Origin: DATMRF01 sp035566435
Lineage (GTDB): Bacteria; Verrucomicrobiota; Verrucomicrobiia; Limisphaerales; UBA8199
Length of the DNA stretch: 64,000 nucleotides
Direction: 5' to 3'
NCBI GenBank assembly: GCA_035566435.1
Contig: DATMRF010000047.1
Coordinates: 62,001-126,000 of the forward strand
The notes below the pieces were generated by a model. It had not been told where the DNA came from, searched no databases, and saw only the letters and a list, made by a program, of their open reading frames with translations. The translations under genes were made by a program, and so were the position numbers. Positions 1-8,595 of the stretch are shown one piece after another (within the stretch, counting starts at the first letter, position 1; every line of letters starts with the position of its first letter).

Positions 1-238
1 ATTTCGACGCCGGCCAGCGTTGTCGATTTCGTCGAGATTGTAAAGCGCCAGGGGAGTTGGAGCGGGCACGGCCACATCACCGTGCGCTTATGTCGAGAGG
101 GTGAGCTACGAGGACGTGGCCGTCCCCGCCCCGGCCTGGACTCAAACGGCGAGGTTTTGGGCTCCACGATTTCGCTGGGTGCGCGGTTGCCGGAATCGGG
201 CCACTGGCTTAACGTTCGTAAAACTCCAATCGAGATCT
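1..238. other. left edge, no gene supported
   Basis: Frame 1 is open from the window edge across this stretch, but the translation soon becomes arginine- and glycine-rich and runs on into the next gene in another frame, as expected for a chance open frame in GC-rich DNA. I see no domain, RNA gene or clear promoter. The 3' end of an upstream gene could lie here, but nothing identifies it. Confidence 0.4.
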
Positions 239-1132
239 ATGCCAGAGAAAATTGGCTTTGTCGGGGTGGGGCGGATGGGTGCGAACATGGCGCGGCGCTT
301 GCGCGAGTGCGGGTACGAAATCAGCGCGGTCTGCGATGTGAATGCGGCTGCCGCACAAGCCGTCGCACAGGAATTAGGCGGCCAGCCAGTAGAAAAACCT
401 GTCGAGGTGACCCGGCTTTCAGACGTCATCTTTACAGTGGTGACAGATGACAAGGCGATGAAACGGATTTTCACCGGAGGCTTGCTGGGCCGGGCGCGGG
501 GGAAGCTGTTCATCAATTGCGCGACGATCACTCCCGACGTTCATGTCTGGGTGGAGGCCAAGGCCGCTAAGGCCGGCGCCCAGTCGTTGGAGGCCTGCAT
601 GGCCTCAAGTATCCCCCAGGCCCGCCAGGGCTCGCTCTACCTGATGTGCAGCGGCCAGCCCGAGGTATTTGACCGGGCCAAACCCATCCTGGAAAAGCTC
701 AGCGCGGCGCCGCGATACATCGGGCCGGCCGGCAAGGCGGCTCAGGTCAAAGCGCTCGTGAATATGGTGATGAACATCAACACGGCCGGGCTGGCCGAGG
801 GCCTCGCTTTGGGCGATGCACTCGGCCTGGACCTTAGCATGTTGCGGCAGGTCTTCGCCGAGACGGGCGCCAATTCGCAAGTGCTCAAGACGGACGGCGA
901 AGACATGCAAAACCGGGAGCATTCCTGCTTCTTTTCAGCTGCGCACGCCGCGAAGGATTCGGGCATCGCCTTGAAACTGGGCAAGGCGCAAGGCTTGAAT
1001 CTGCCCCTGGCGGCGGCGACGAAGAAGCAATACGAACGAATGAGCGCCGAAGGGCTGGGAGGGTTGGACAAATCGGGGATCGCGGAGCTGACTTTCAAGG
1101 GAAGGCGCGGGGTCGCGAAACGTGAAACGTGA
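239..1132 (+). CDS. NAD(P)-dependent beta-hydroxyacid dehydrogenase (3-hydroxyisobutyrate dehydrogenase family)
   Basis: This is a 297-residue cytosolic oxidoreductase of the 3-hydroxyisobutyrate/tartronate semialdehyde reductase family. The N-terminal Rossmann domain opens with GFVGVGRMG and its dinucleotide loop GVGRMG lies at residues 9-14. The conserved catalytic lysine fits K171 in GKAAQVKALVN, followed by the all-helical C-terminal domain. The substrate-binding segment (ASSIPQARQGSL, about 122-133) differs from the usual PVSGG form, so the substrate is open. The frame is open 46 codons further upstream, but homology starts at the ATG at 239. The last codons lie inside a 7-bp-period repeat (1113-1147). 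Family assignment is secure; exact reaction is not. Confidence 0.88.
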   Translation: MPEKIGFVGVGRMGANMARRLRECGYEISAVCDVNAAAAQAVAQELGGQPVEKPVEVTRLSDVIFTVVTDDKAMKRIFTGGLLGRARGKLFINCATITPDVHVWVEAKAAKAGAQSLEACMASSIPQARQGSLYLMCSGQPEVFDRAKPILEKLSAAPRYIGPAGKAAQVKALVNMVMNINTAGLAEGLALGDALGLDLSMLRQVFAETGANSQVLKTDGEDMQNREHSCFFSAAHAAKDSGIALKLGKAQGLNLPLAAATKKQYERMSAEGLGGLDKSGIAELTFKGRRGVAKRET

Positions 1133-1147
1133 GACGTGGTGCGTGGG
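1113..1147 (+). repeat. degenerate heptamer tract
   Basis: Five consecutive 7-bp units, for example ACGTGAA, ACGTGAG, ACGTGGT and GCGTGGG, run across the last codons and stop of the dehydrogenase gene into the intergenic space. It is one of many period-locked tracts in this window. Confidence 0.65.
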
Positions 1148-1160
1148 TTGATGAATCGGC

Positions 1161-1556
1161 ATGAGTGACTCGTTATACCCTTCAGGGCCGTGGACCGGTT
1201 TCTACAATTACCAGCCGGGGGACCGCCATCGGATGGATCTGGATCTCACATTTGGCAACGGGTCGCTGAGCGGGACTGGCGTGGACGATGTGGGAAATTT
1301 TCTCATCCGAGGACGTTACGAGGCGAGTGCCGGCGAGTGTTACTGGACGAAAAGCTATCTCGGCGCGCACAACGTTTTCTACCGCGGGTTCCGTGAGGGG
1401 AAAGGCATTTGGGGCACGTGGGAGATCACGATTCGCGAGCATGGCGGTTTCCATATTTGGCCGCGCTGCGCGGGTGACACCGAGAAGCAAGCTGCCACGG
1501 CGGACCAGGCAGAACCAGTGGACGCCGTCGGTTCCGCAATGATTGCGGAACGTTAG
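1161..1556 (+). CDS. conserved-looking hypothetical protein, 131 aa
   Basis: This 131-residue protein has no signal peptide or membrane segment. It is rich in Gly, Tyr and Trp (GPWTGFYNY near the N-terminus, GKGIWGTWEI near residue 90, GGFHIWP near 100). The alternation of hydrophobic and polar residues suggests a small beta-sheet fold, perhaps a sugar- or lipid-binding barrel, but no catalytic motif is visible. It starts at an ATG 28 bp after the dehydrogenase and is followed 32 bp later by the FIST gene, so the three may be co-transcribed. The C-terminal 30 residues are Ala-rich and look disordered. I do not recognise the family. Confidence 0.65.
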   Translation: MSDSLYPSGPWTGFYNYQPGDRHRMDLDLTFGNGSLSGTGVDDVGNFLIRGRYEASAGECYWTKSYLGAHNVFYRGFREGKGIWGTWEITIREHGGFHIWPRCAGDTEKQAATADQAEPVDAVGSAMIAER

Positions 1557-1588
1557 ACAATCGTTGTCGCGGCGTTTATTTTGGAAGC

Positions 1589-2776
1589 GTGACGAACGAG
1601 CATTCAATTGCGGCGCATTGGACTGGCGGCTTCGAGGAGGCGGGGCTCCAGAAGTGGGCGGAGCAACTGCGTACGCAATTGCGGACGCCGCAGGTTTCGC
1701 TCGGGCTGGTGTTCATGACCCCGCGATTTTTTCCGCACGCCAAACAAGTGTTGGAGATCCTGCAGGTCCATGCGCGCATCCCGCTGCTGGCCGGTTGTTC
1801 GAGCCAGGGCTTGATCGCAGGCGGGCAGGAATTTGAGCAGGATGCAGGGCTTAGCCTTGGCCTATACGGCTTTAGTGGCGCGGAGCTGAAGGCTTTCCAC
1901 TTTACGCAGCAGCAGGTCGAGGAGGCCAACGGGCCGGGGTACTGGCGGCTGGAGACGGGGCTCGAGCCGGACGCGACCAACGGGTGGCTTGTGTTCATCG
2001 ATCCTTTCCACCTCAACAGCGAAGGGTGGCTGAAGAGCTGGAACGAAGCATACGCACCCCTGCCGACTCTGGGCGGATTGGCCAGCGGGGATTTTGCCGA
2101 ACAACTCACGCAAGTCTATTTGAACGGCGAAGTCTTCGACGAAGGCGGCGTCGCCATTTCGGTGGGGGGCGATGTCCGGTTGGTAGGAGTGACTTCCCAG
2201 GGGTGCACCCCGATCGGCGAGACCTGGACGCTGACAAAAGTCGAGCAGAACATCATTCACCAGATTGGCAATCGCCCAGCTTACGAGGTGCTCGCCGAAA
2301 CCTTCAACCAGCTTACGCCGGACGAACAAAAGCAGGCCCGGGGCAATTTGTTTATTGGCCTGGTGGTGAACGAATACCTCGATGATTTCCACCGGGGCGA
2401 TTTCCTCATTCGCAACCTGTTGAGCGCTGACCCTCGCTCCGGCTGCATCGCCGTCGGAGCGTTACCGCGCCAGGGACAGACCGTCCAGTTCCAGCGCCGT
2501 TCGGCGGCAGCGGCGACCGAGGATATGGACGAGCTGCTGGGCCGCGCGCAAAATCAACTCGACCGCGCGTCCATTTACGGCGGCTGCCTCTGCAGTTGCA
2601 ACGGGCGCGGCCAGAACCTGTTCGGCCGGCCCAACCACGACGCACAGATGGTCCAGCAACGGCTGGGGCCATTGGGCCTGGCAGGGTTTTTCTGCAACGG
2701 GGAAATCGGCCCGGTGGGCGAGCGGAATTTTCTCCACGGCTTCACCGCGTCGCTCGCGCTGTTCGTGAGGAGGTAG
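1589..2776 (+). CDS. FIST domain signal-transduction protein
   Basis: A 395-residue stand-alone FIST_N plus FIST_C protein. FIST domains are small-ligand sensor modules found alone or fused to kinases and cyclases. The hallmarks are SLGLVFMTPRFFPHA, the loop PLLAGCSSQGLIAGG (about 69-83) and the C-terminal half ending in GLAGFFCNGEIGPVGERNFLHGFTA, typical of FIST_C. There is no output domain, so it probably signals through a partner. The start is GTG, with no in-frame ATG near the N-terminal homology. The last 35 bp overlap the convergent MFS transporter gene, so the two transcripts overlap tail to tail. Confidence 0.85.
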   Translation: MTNEHSIAAHWTGGFEEAGLQKWAEQLRTQLRTPQVSLGLVFMTPRFFPHAKQVLEILQVHARIPLLAGCSSQGLIAGGQEFEQDAGLSLGLYGFSGAELKAFHFTQQQVEEANGPGYWRLETGLEPDATNGWLVFIDPFHLNSEGWLKSWNEAYAPLPTLGGLASGDFAEQLTQVYLNGEVFDEGGVAISVGGDVRLVGVTSQGCTPIGETWTLTKVEQNIIHQIGNRPAYEVLAETFNQLTPDEQKQARGNLFIGLVVNEYLDDFHRGDFLIRNLLSADPRSGCIAVGALPRQGQTVQFQRRSAAAATEDMDELLGRAQNQLDRASIYGGCLCSCNGRGQNLFGRPNHDAQMVQQRLGPLGLAGFFCNGEIGPVGERNFLHGFTASLALFVRR

Positions 2777-4721
2777 CGTCTGCCCTTTTTCCAAACTGCG
2801 GATCGACTTTCAGCAGCATCGCCAGTGTGAAGCCCGGCAGGGCGGAGCAAATGACCCATACAAAAAAGTGCCGGTAACCAATCAGGTCGGCCACCCAACC
2901 GCTCCACATCCCCGGCAGCATCATGCCGAGCGCCATAAAGCCGGTGCAGATCGCGTAGTGCGCCGTTTTGTGGGGGCCGTCGGCGAAATACAGCAGGTAA
3001 AGCATGAACGCCGTGAACCCGAAGCCATAACCGAACTGCTCCACGGCAACAGCTCCGCACGTAACCAGAAGGTTCTCCGGCTGGGTGAAAGAAAGGAAGA
3101 CAAAAACAAGCTTGGGAAGATACATCGTGCAGACCATGATGGGGAGCATGGATTTGAGGCCGTGCTTAGCCGCGAGAAAACCTCCCAGCAGCCCGCCGCA
3201 GGTCAACGCGAGAATCCCGAACGTGCCATAGACCACCCCCACCTGGCTGGTGGTCAGCCCCAACCCACCCGCTTCGCGGCTATCGAGCAAAAACGGAGAA
3301 ATGACTTTGACCAACTGGGCCTCATCGAAACGGTACAGTAGGATAAAGGCCAACGCCATTAACACGCCGGGCTTTTTGAAGAACGAGCCCAGCGTGTTAA
3401 AAAAATCGCCGAGCAAGCTCTTCTGGGTAACCACCGGCCCGTCGTTGGGCGGACGCGGCAGCATAATGCTGTGCCAGCAACTGAACGCCAGAAACAAACC
3501 GGCCACGACGAGCAACGTAAGAGACCAAGCCAGCGGGACATTGCCGGAACTTGCCAGGAAAGTGACGGCGGCTTCGCTTTTCAGTTTGGGGTCCAGTTGA
3601 ATCACCGCCATCGCCGGCTGGTTCCAGTTTTCCGGCGTGAACACGAAGCGCTCGCCTTCCACCAGGCGAAAGCCCTTGTCGCCTTTGGCAAACCCCAGGT
3701 ATTCGAGCCCCGCTTTTTTGCGGTCGAAAGTGACGATGATGCTCTGACCCGGCACGGGAGATCGGGACAGGCTGAGATAGACGGCGCCGATATTGCCGGC
3801 GGCGGGCGCGCTCGCTTTGACCTGGTTTGGGAATTGGGCGGTTAGAAAATCCTTCAATGGGTTCGAGACGGCCGCCTGCCACGCCCGCCCAACAGGGGAA
3901 AGGAAATAACGTGAGAGAGCAGCCGAAATGTGTTCCGACCACCAGGAATTCGCCTGCGCCTTTTTCGTGACCGAGAGTTCCTGAAGAAAACCATGGTCGC
4001 GGTTCCATTTCAGCGCTTGCTCGAGAACAATGTTGGCTTCCTCCGCGCTGCGCTCAACCAGAGCGAGGTCCAGCGTCGCCGTTAGCGCAACCAAGCGCAG
4101 TTCGCCCTCTGACGCTGTGAGAGTTACCGCTGCCGGGTCGAGGCTCGAATGGGCGGTGGGGTTGGCGGTGGCTCGGACTCGGACTTCGAGCGGCGGCAGG
4201 CCGTTCTTGCTTTCGAGCATACCTGCCAGAACCACCAGCAGGCCGCTACCGACAATCATCGCCGCCCGATAAAATGTGCTCCGCAACCCCACCCACCAGG
4301 CCTGGTCATGTTTGGACAGGCTCAGCATATAGAAACCGTCCGCGGCGATGTCGTGCGTCGCCGAAGCAAAAGCCATGATCCAGAAGAGCAAGAGCGACCA
4401 CTTGAAAAACTCGCTGCCTCGGACCGAGAACGCGGCCAACGCCAGCCCCAGCGACACCAAGAACTGCATCGCCACAACCCAGAACCGCTTGGTCCGCGTA
4501 ATATCCACCAAGGGACTCCATAACGGTTTGATAACCCAGGGCAGATAGAGCCAGCTTGTGTAGAGAGCGATGTCGGTGTTCGAAATGCCCAGGCGTTTGT
4601 ACATCACCACCGACATGGTCATGACGATGACGTAGGGGATGCCCTGCGAAAAATAGAGCGATGGAATCCAAACCCAAAGACCGCTGGTGACGACTGATGC
4701 TTGCGCGGGCTTGGTGGTCAT
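2742..4721 (-). CDS. MFS transporter, AmpG-like, with large extramembrane insert
   Basis: This is a 659-residue multi-span transporter of the major facilitator superfamily. The first half resembles AmpG/acetyl-CoA-transporter-type permeases: SLYFSQGIPYVIV, then LPWVIKPLWSPLVD, then ATHDIAADGFYM. About six helices are followed by a roughly 215-residue hydrophilic insert (about residues 185-400), then six more helices ending near the C-terminus. The insert contains VYLSLSRSPVPGQSIIVTFD and FTPENWNQPAMAV, which resemble Calx-beta-type beta-sandwich repeats. Substrate is unknown; AmpG relatives carry muropeptides. The ATG at 4721 is preferred over 4727 and 4787 because helix 1 follows directly. 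These starts lie in a 54-bp palindrome. It follows ileS on the same strand. Confidence 0.8.
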   Translation of the reverse strand: MTTKPAQASVVTSGLWVWIPSLYFSQGIPYVIVMTMSVVMYKRLGISNTDIALYTSWLYLPWVIKPLWSPLVDITRTKRFWVVAMQFLVSLGLALAAFSVRGSEFFKWSLLLFWIMAFASATHDIAADGFYMLSLSKHDQAWWVGLRSTFYRAAMIVGSGLLVVLAGMLESKNGLPPLEVRVRATANPTAHSSLDPAAVTLTASEGELRLVALTATLDLALVERSAEEANIVLEQALKWNRDHGFLQELSVTKKAQANSWWSEHISAALSRYFLSPVGRAWQAAVSNPLKDFLTAQFPNQVKASAPAAGNIGAVYLSLSRSPVPGQSIIVTFDRKKAGLEYLGFAKGDKGFRLVEGERFVFTPENWNQPAMAVIQLDPKLKSEAAVTFLASSGNVPLAWSLTLLVVAGLFLAFSCWHSIMLPRPPNDGPVVTQKSLLGDFFNTLGSFFKKPGVLMALAFILLYRFDEAQLVKVISPFLLDSREAGGLGLTTSQVGVVYGTFGILALTCGGLLGGFLAAKHGLKSMLPIMVCTMYLPKLVFVFLSFTQPENLLVTCGAVAVEQFGYGFGFTAFMLYLLYFADGPHKTAHYAICTGFMALGMMLPGMWSGWVADLIGYRHFFVWVICSALPGFTLAMLLKVDPQFGKRADATSSRTARATR

Positions 4722-4766
4722 GAACATGAATCCGATGACGTCATAATATTTATGTTCATGACCACC
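4713..4766. promoter_or_regulatory. 54-bp near-perfect palindrome over the MFS start codons
   Basis: Two perfect 15-bp arms, GGTGGTCATGAACAT (4713-4727) and its exact reverse complement (4752-4766), share a centre with an inner TGACGTCA palindrome (4736-4743). Only four of the 27 position pairs mismatch. Candidate MFS start codons at 4721 and 4727 fall inside one arm, so in mRNA the stem could hide them. It could equally be an operator or a cruciform-forming site. Confidence 0.7.
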
Positions 4767-4862
4767 TTGCTTGCGAAATGACGGCATTCATGCAGTGTCA
4801 AGACACATAGTCGCCGACCCAATGCCTCACCGCAAGCCGGGAGTCAGTCAGTCCACTGGCAG

Positions 4863-7790
4863 TCAACGTGACCGCGGGCTTGCCATTGGCGCAATCGCCT
4901 CGACGCACCGGCCGCAGAGGGTCGGGTGCTCGGGATTCAAGCCGATGTCGGTTTCCCAATGCCAGCAGCGTTCGCATTTCTTGCCGGCGGCTTTGCTGAC
5001 CGAGACGGCGAGTGTCTCTTCGCCGGGCTCGATGACAAGTTGGGAGACATTGAGCAACTCGCGAAGCGAGTCAAGGTGCGCCTGGGCTTCCGGCAAGAGC
5101 GGGCCGGAGCCGGTGAAGGTCAGTTTGGCCTCGAGCGCTTTGCCGATTTCCTTGGCTTGCCGGGCCTTCTCGAGCGCCGGCAACGCCAGCCCGCGCAGGT
5201 CAAACAAAGCTTTCCAGGAGGCGCGCTCCTCCTTTGGCCGGGCGAAGCCACGCGGTTCCCAAGTGAGCTGGTGAATTGAATCGGCCGCTTTGCCCGGCAC
5301 AAACTCCCAGGCTTCATCCGTGGTGAAGGCAAGGAGCGGTGAGAGCATTTTGCAAAGGCTCACCAGCATCCGGTGGAGGGTGGTCTGGGTCGAACGGCGG
5401 CGGTGCGAGTTCGCTGCATCGGTATAGAGCCGGTCTTTGACCACGTCGTGGTAGATTGCGGAGAGTTCGACTGCGACGAACTGGCTGACGCGCTGGTAAA
5501 CGACGTGGAACTCGTAGCGGTCATAGGCTGCGACGACCTCACGTTCAAGGTGCGAGAACTCATCGAGAATCCAGCGGTCTAGCCCGGTCAGTTTGTCATC
5601 GGGAACGGCGTGTGTCGCCGGTTCGAAATCATACAGGTTTGAAAGCTGGTAGCGCAGGGCGTTGCGGATGATGCGGTAGGTCTCGCCCACTTTTTCTATC
5701 CGCTTTTCGCTGACGATGACGTCGTCCCGATAATCCTGCGAAGCTACCCAGAGCCGGACGACGTCGGCGCCGTATTTTCTGATGTAGGCATCCGAGGTTT
5801 GCGGTTTTTCATAGACGCCCTGGCCTTGTTTGCTTTTGGAAATCTTTTCCCTGTCTTCATCCACCATGAAGCCATGGGTTAGCACGCTGCGGTAAGGCGC
5901 CGCGCCGTTGCCGGCTAGGGAAAGGAGCAACGAGGACTGGAACCAGCCGCGGTGCTGGTCGCTGCCTTCCAGGTACATGTCGCATTGGAAGGGTTTCTCC
6001 TGGCCGCGCAGTTCTTCGCGCCGGGCGATCACCGCCCGCGAAGAGGACCCGGAATCGATCCAGACATCGAGCGTGTCGCCCGATTTGGTAGCCGCTTCGG
6101 CACCTTTCCAGTCGGCCGGCTTGAGGGCGGCCCAGAGTTCGGTGGCGGTTTTCTCGAACCAGACATTGGAGCCGTGCTGCTCGATCAGAGCGGCAGCGTT
6201 CCGGACGATCTGCGCGTCGAGGATCGGGTTGCCCGGCGCGTCATAAAAGGCGGGGATGGGCACGCCCCAGGTCCGCTGGCGCGAGATGCACCAATCGGGC
6301 CGTCCCTGAACAGCCGCCTCCATCCGGTTCTTGCCCCAGTCCGGCACCCAGGTGATGTGCTCGATTTCGGCGAGGGCGCGCTTGCGGAAAGTCTGCGTGC
6401 CCGCCGAGGTCACGGGGTGCTTTTCTTCTCCGTGAACCGTCCTGGCGGGCGGGGTTTGCTGAGCGGAAGAAGCGCGTCCGCCCATATCGCCTCCCGGCGG
6501 AACATGGTCAATTTCGATGAACCACTGGTCCATGGCGCGGAAGATAATCGGTGTTTTGCTGCGCCAGCAATGCGGGTAGCTATGGTGGTAATCCTCCTGA
6601 TGCAGCAGCGCGTTGCCCAGCCGCAACTGGTGCAGAACGGATTCGTTCGCCTCGCTCTTGCCGTGCTTTGCGAGAATGGATTTGCCCAGCATTTCGGCGG
6701 GCATCTGTTGCTCGATGGGAAGATCACTCGTGTAAGCAAAACGCCCGTCATCGTCCACCGGCGAGTAAATCGGCAGCCCATGCTCCAGGCCGAGATGATA
6801 GTCTTCCAGGCCGTGGCCGGGAGCGATGTGAACGAAACCGGTACCGGTCGCATTATCAACGAAGCTGTCGCCGGCGTAGAATTTTCCGGTGCGCTTGCAG
6901 AATGGGTGTTGATATTCGAGTTGGCCCAGGTGTCCGCCGTCGAGGCTGCGGACGATCTGGTAGTCCCGCCAGCCGCATTTCTCAGCCACGGCCGGCAGCA
7001 GGAAGGCGGAGACGATGAATTGCTCCTGGCCGACCAGCACCAGCGAGTAACTGAACGTAGAGTTAAAAGCCACGGCCAGGTTGGCTGGCAGCGTCCAGGG
7101 TGTGGTGGTCCAAATCACCACCGAAGTCCCCGGATGGCCAAGTACCGGGAATTTCACATAGACACTTTGGCTGACATGGTCTTTGTATTCTACTTCGGCC
7201 TCGGCCAGGGCAGTCCGGCAGGGGATGCTCCAATAAACCGGCTTCTTCCCGCGATAGACAAAACCTTGCTCGACGATATCGGCGAACAGCCGTAGTTCCT
7301 CGGCTTCGTATTCCTTGGCCAGCGTCAGGTAAGGGTTGTCCCAATCGCCCAACACCCCCAGTCGTTTGAACTGGGTGCGCTGAATATCGATATATTTACG
7401 CGCGTAGGCTTCGCACCGCTTCCGGATGGTCGCCGGGTCCGAGGCCGTGTCGCCGGCCTTGCGCATTTCCTGGGTGACTTTGAACTCGATGGGCAAGCCG
7501 TGGCAATCCCAGCCGGGGATATAGGGGGCGTTGAACCCGCGCAAGGATTTATACCTGACGACAATGTCCTTGAGGATCTTGTTGAGCGCGTTGCCGATGT
7601 GGACATCGCCGTTGGCGAACGGCGGACCATCATGCAACACAAATTTGGCCGCGCCGGTACGCTGCGCCTGGATGCGCTCGTACAGCCCAGCCTTCTGCCA
7701 TTTCGCCAACCGCTCCGGTTCTCGAACCACCAGGTCAGCCTTCATCGGAAAATCAGTTTGTGGCAGATTCAATGTGCTCTTGTAGTCCAT
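4863..7790 (-). CDS. ileS: isoleucyl-tRNA synthetase
   Basis: This class I aminoacyl-tRNA synthetase charges tRNA-Ile and edits misactivated valine. The 975-residue protein starts at MDYKSTLNLPQTDFPMK, the usual IleRS N-terminus, so the 13 codons further upstream are not used. The HIGH motif is HIGN (64-67), the KMSKS loop is KISKS, and the C-terminal zinc ribbon is CERCWHWETD with CGRC. WDCHGLPIE and GWFQSSLL also match the family. Between DQWFIEIDHV and TFRKRALAEI there is an unusual insertion of about 36 residues, rich in Gly, Ala and Pro (roughly 6392-6500). The MFS gene lies about 140 bp downstream on the same strand. Confidence 0.97.
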   Translation of the reverse strand: MDYKSTLNLPQTDFPMKADLVVREPERLAKWQKAGLYERIQAQRTGAAKFVLHDGPPFANGDVHIGNALNKILKDIVVRYKSLRGFNAPYIPGWDCHGLPIEFKVTQEMRKAGDTASDPATIRKRCEAYARKYIDIQRTQFKRLGVLGDWDNPYLTLAKEYEAEELRLFADIVEQGFVYRGKKPVYWSIPCRTALAEAEVEYKDHVSQSVYVKFPVLGHPGTSVVIWTTTPWTLPANLAVAFNSTFSYSLVLVGQEQFIVSAFLLPAVAEKCGWRDYQIVRSLDGGHLGQLEYQHPFCKRTGKFYAGDSFVDNATGTGFVHIAPGHGLEDYHLGLEHGLPIYSPVDDDGRFAYTSDLPIEQQMPAEMLGKSILAKHGKSEANESVLHQLRLGNALLHQEDYHHSYPHCWRSKTPIIFRAMDQWFIEIDHVPPGGDMGGRASSAQQTPPARTVHGEEKHPVTSAGTQTFRKRALAEIEHITWVPDWGKNRMEAAVQGRPDWCISRQRTWGVPIPAFYDAPGNPILDAQIVRNAAALIEQHGSNVWFEKTATELWAALKPADWKGAEAATKSGDTLDVWIDSGSSSRAVIARREELRGQEKPFQCDMYLEGSDQHRGWFQSSLLLSLAGNGAAPYRSVLTHGFMVDEDREKISKSKQGQGVYEKPQTSDAYIRKYGADVVRLWVASQDYRDDVIVSEKRIEKVGETYRIIRNALRYQLSNLYDFEPATHAVPDDKLTGLDRWILDEFSHLEREVVAAYDRYEFHVVYQRVSQFVAVELSAIYHDVVKDRLYTDAANSHRRRSTQTTLHRMLVSLCKMLSPLLAFTTDEAWEFVPGKAADSIHQLTWEPRGFARPKEERASWKALFDLRGLALPALEKARQAKEIGKALEAKLTFTGSGPLLPEAQAHLDSLRELLNVSQLVIEPGEETLAVSVSKAAGKKCERCWHWETDIGLNPEHPTLCGRCVEAIAPMASPRSR

Positions 7791-7942
7791 TTGACGCCTA
7801 AAGAAATCGCAACCTAACAGTCGCGCCAACTAGTGTCAACGAACGCTGCTATTGCGCTTTCCCGATGTGTGCTAATGTACTTCTGAATGAGTCCGGCCGC
7901 GGAGGCGGCGGAGACATTCGATCGCTGTAAACCTCGAGACAT

Positions 7943-8392
7943 ATGAAGAACACATTGGTTGTGGTGGCCGAACTGGGAGGGTTCAAAGCTTTTAAAGTGG
8001 AAAACAATAATCATTTGGCGCGCGAGCCGCGCCTCGAATTTTTGGAGCAGTACGAGAATGCGGAAGCCCATGGTCATTTGGGGGACAAGGTTTCTGACCT
8101 GTCGGGGCGGTTTCCGCGGGGCACCGGGACGAAGGCCGGAGGCGCGATGTCGGATGGGGAGCGGCACAACATCGAACTGGAAAGCCGGCGGCGCCTCGTG
8201 CGACAACTGGCGCAGCGGTTGAACACGCTGGCACGCGGCCAGGAGATCGAACGGTGCTTTCTCGCGGCCAGCAAGGAAATCAATCATCAATTAATGGAGG
8301 AATTGGACCCGCAGGTCCGAGCGAAAATTGAGAAGAACATCTCTGCCGACCTGACCAAGCTGGAGCGAGCGGATATCCTGCGCCGGTTCTAG
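7943..8392 (+). CDS. host-attachment-type protein (PF10116-like)
   Basis: A 149-residue soluble protein resembling the family named for a protein required for attachment to host cells, first described in Agrobacterium. The N-terminus (TLVVVAELGGFKAFKVE) matches the usual opening beta-strands. The C-terminal half shows the conserved pattern: LAQRLNTLARGQEIERCFLA, then ASKEINHQLMEELDPQVRAKI, then KNISADLTKLERADIL. These proteins also relate to archaeal release-factor-like folds, and the attachment role is not general. The gene is divergent from ileS with about 150 bp between. The assignment is by pattern recall, not alignment. Confidence 0.68.
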   Translation: MKNTLVVVAELGGFKAFKVENNNHLAREPRLEFLEQYENAEAHGHLGDKVSDLSGRFPRGTGTKAGGAMSDGERHNIELESRRRLVRQLAQRLNTLARGQEIERCFLAASKEINHQLMEELDPQVRAKIEKNISADLTKLERADILRRF

Positions 8393-8440
8393 ACCGAATA
8401 CTTCACCCTTCCAGGTGCCGTGGGACGGCAAGCGGAGCTT

Positions 8441-8492
8441 GGTTGTCGTCCTCGTTCTCGTGGTCCTCCTCGTAATCGCTCTCGCAACTAGA
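8441..8492 (+). repeat. CT/CG-rich simple repeat
   Basis: An intergenic tract built from short CTCGT- and CCTCG-like units with a period near 6 or 9 bp, lying just before the LOG-family gene. It resembles the other degenerate short-period tracts of this window and contains no gene. Confidence 0.45.
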
Positions 8493-8595
8493 CTATGAAG
8501 GCGGCTCGATTATGAAGACGACAAGAACGAGCACGGGTCGGACACAGCGAAACACGTCTTTGCTTCACCCCGCCAAATCCCTATCTTCACCCGGC

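Noticed and set aside
82..450. Plus-strand open frame from near the left edge
   Set aside because: It runs over the true dehydrogenase start in another frame and has no family features.
5952..7295. 447-codon plus-strand frame opposite ileS
   Set aside because: It is the antisense of a conserved synthetase; GC-rich DNA leaves long open antisense frames.
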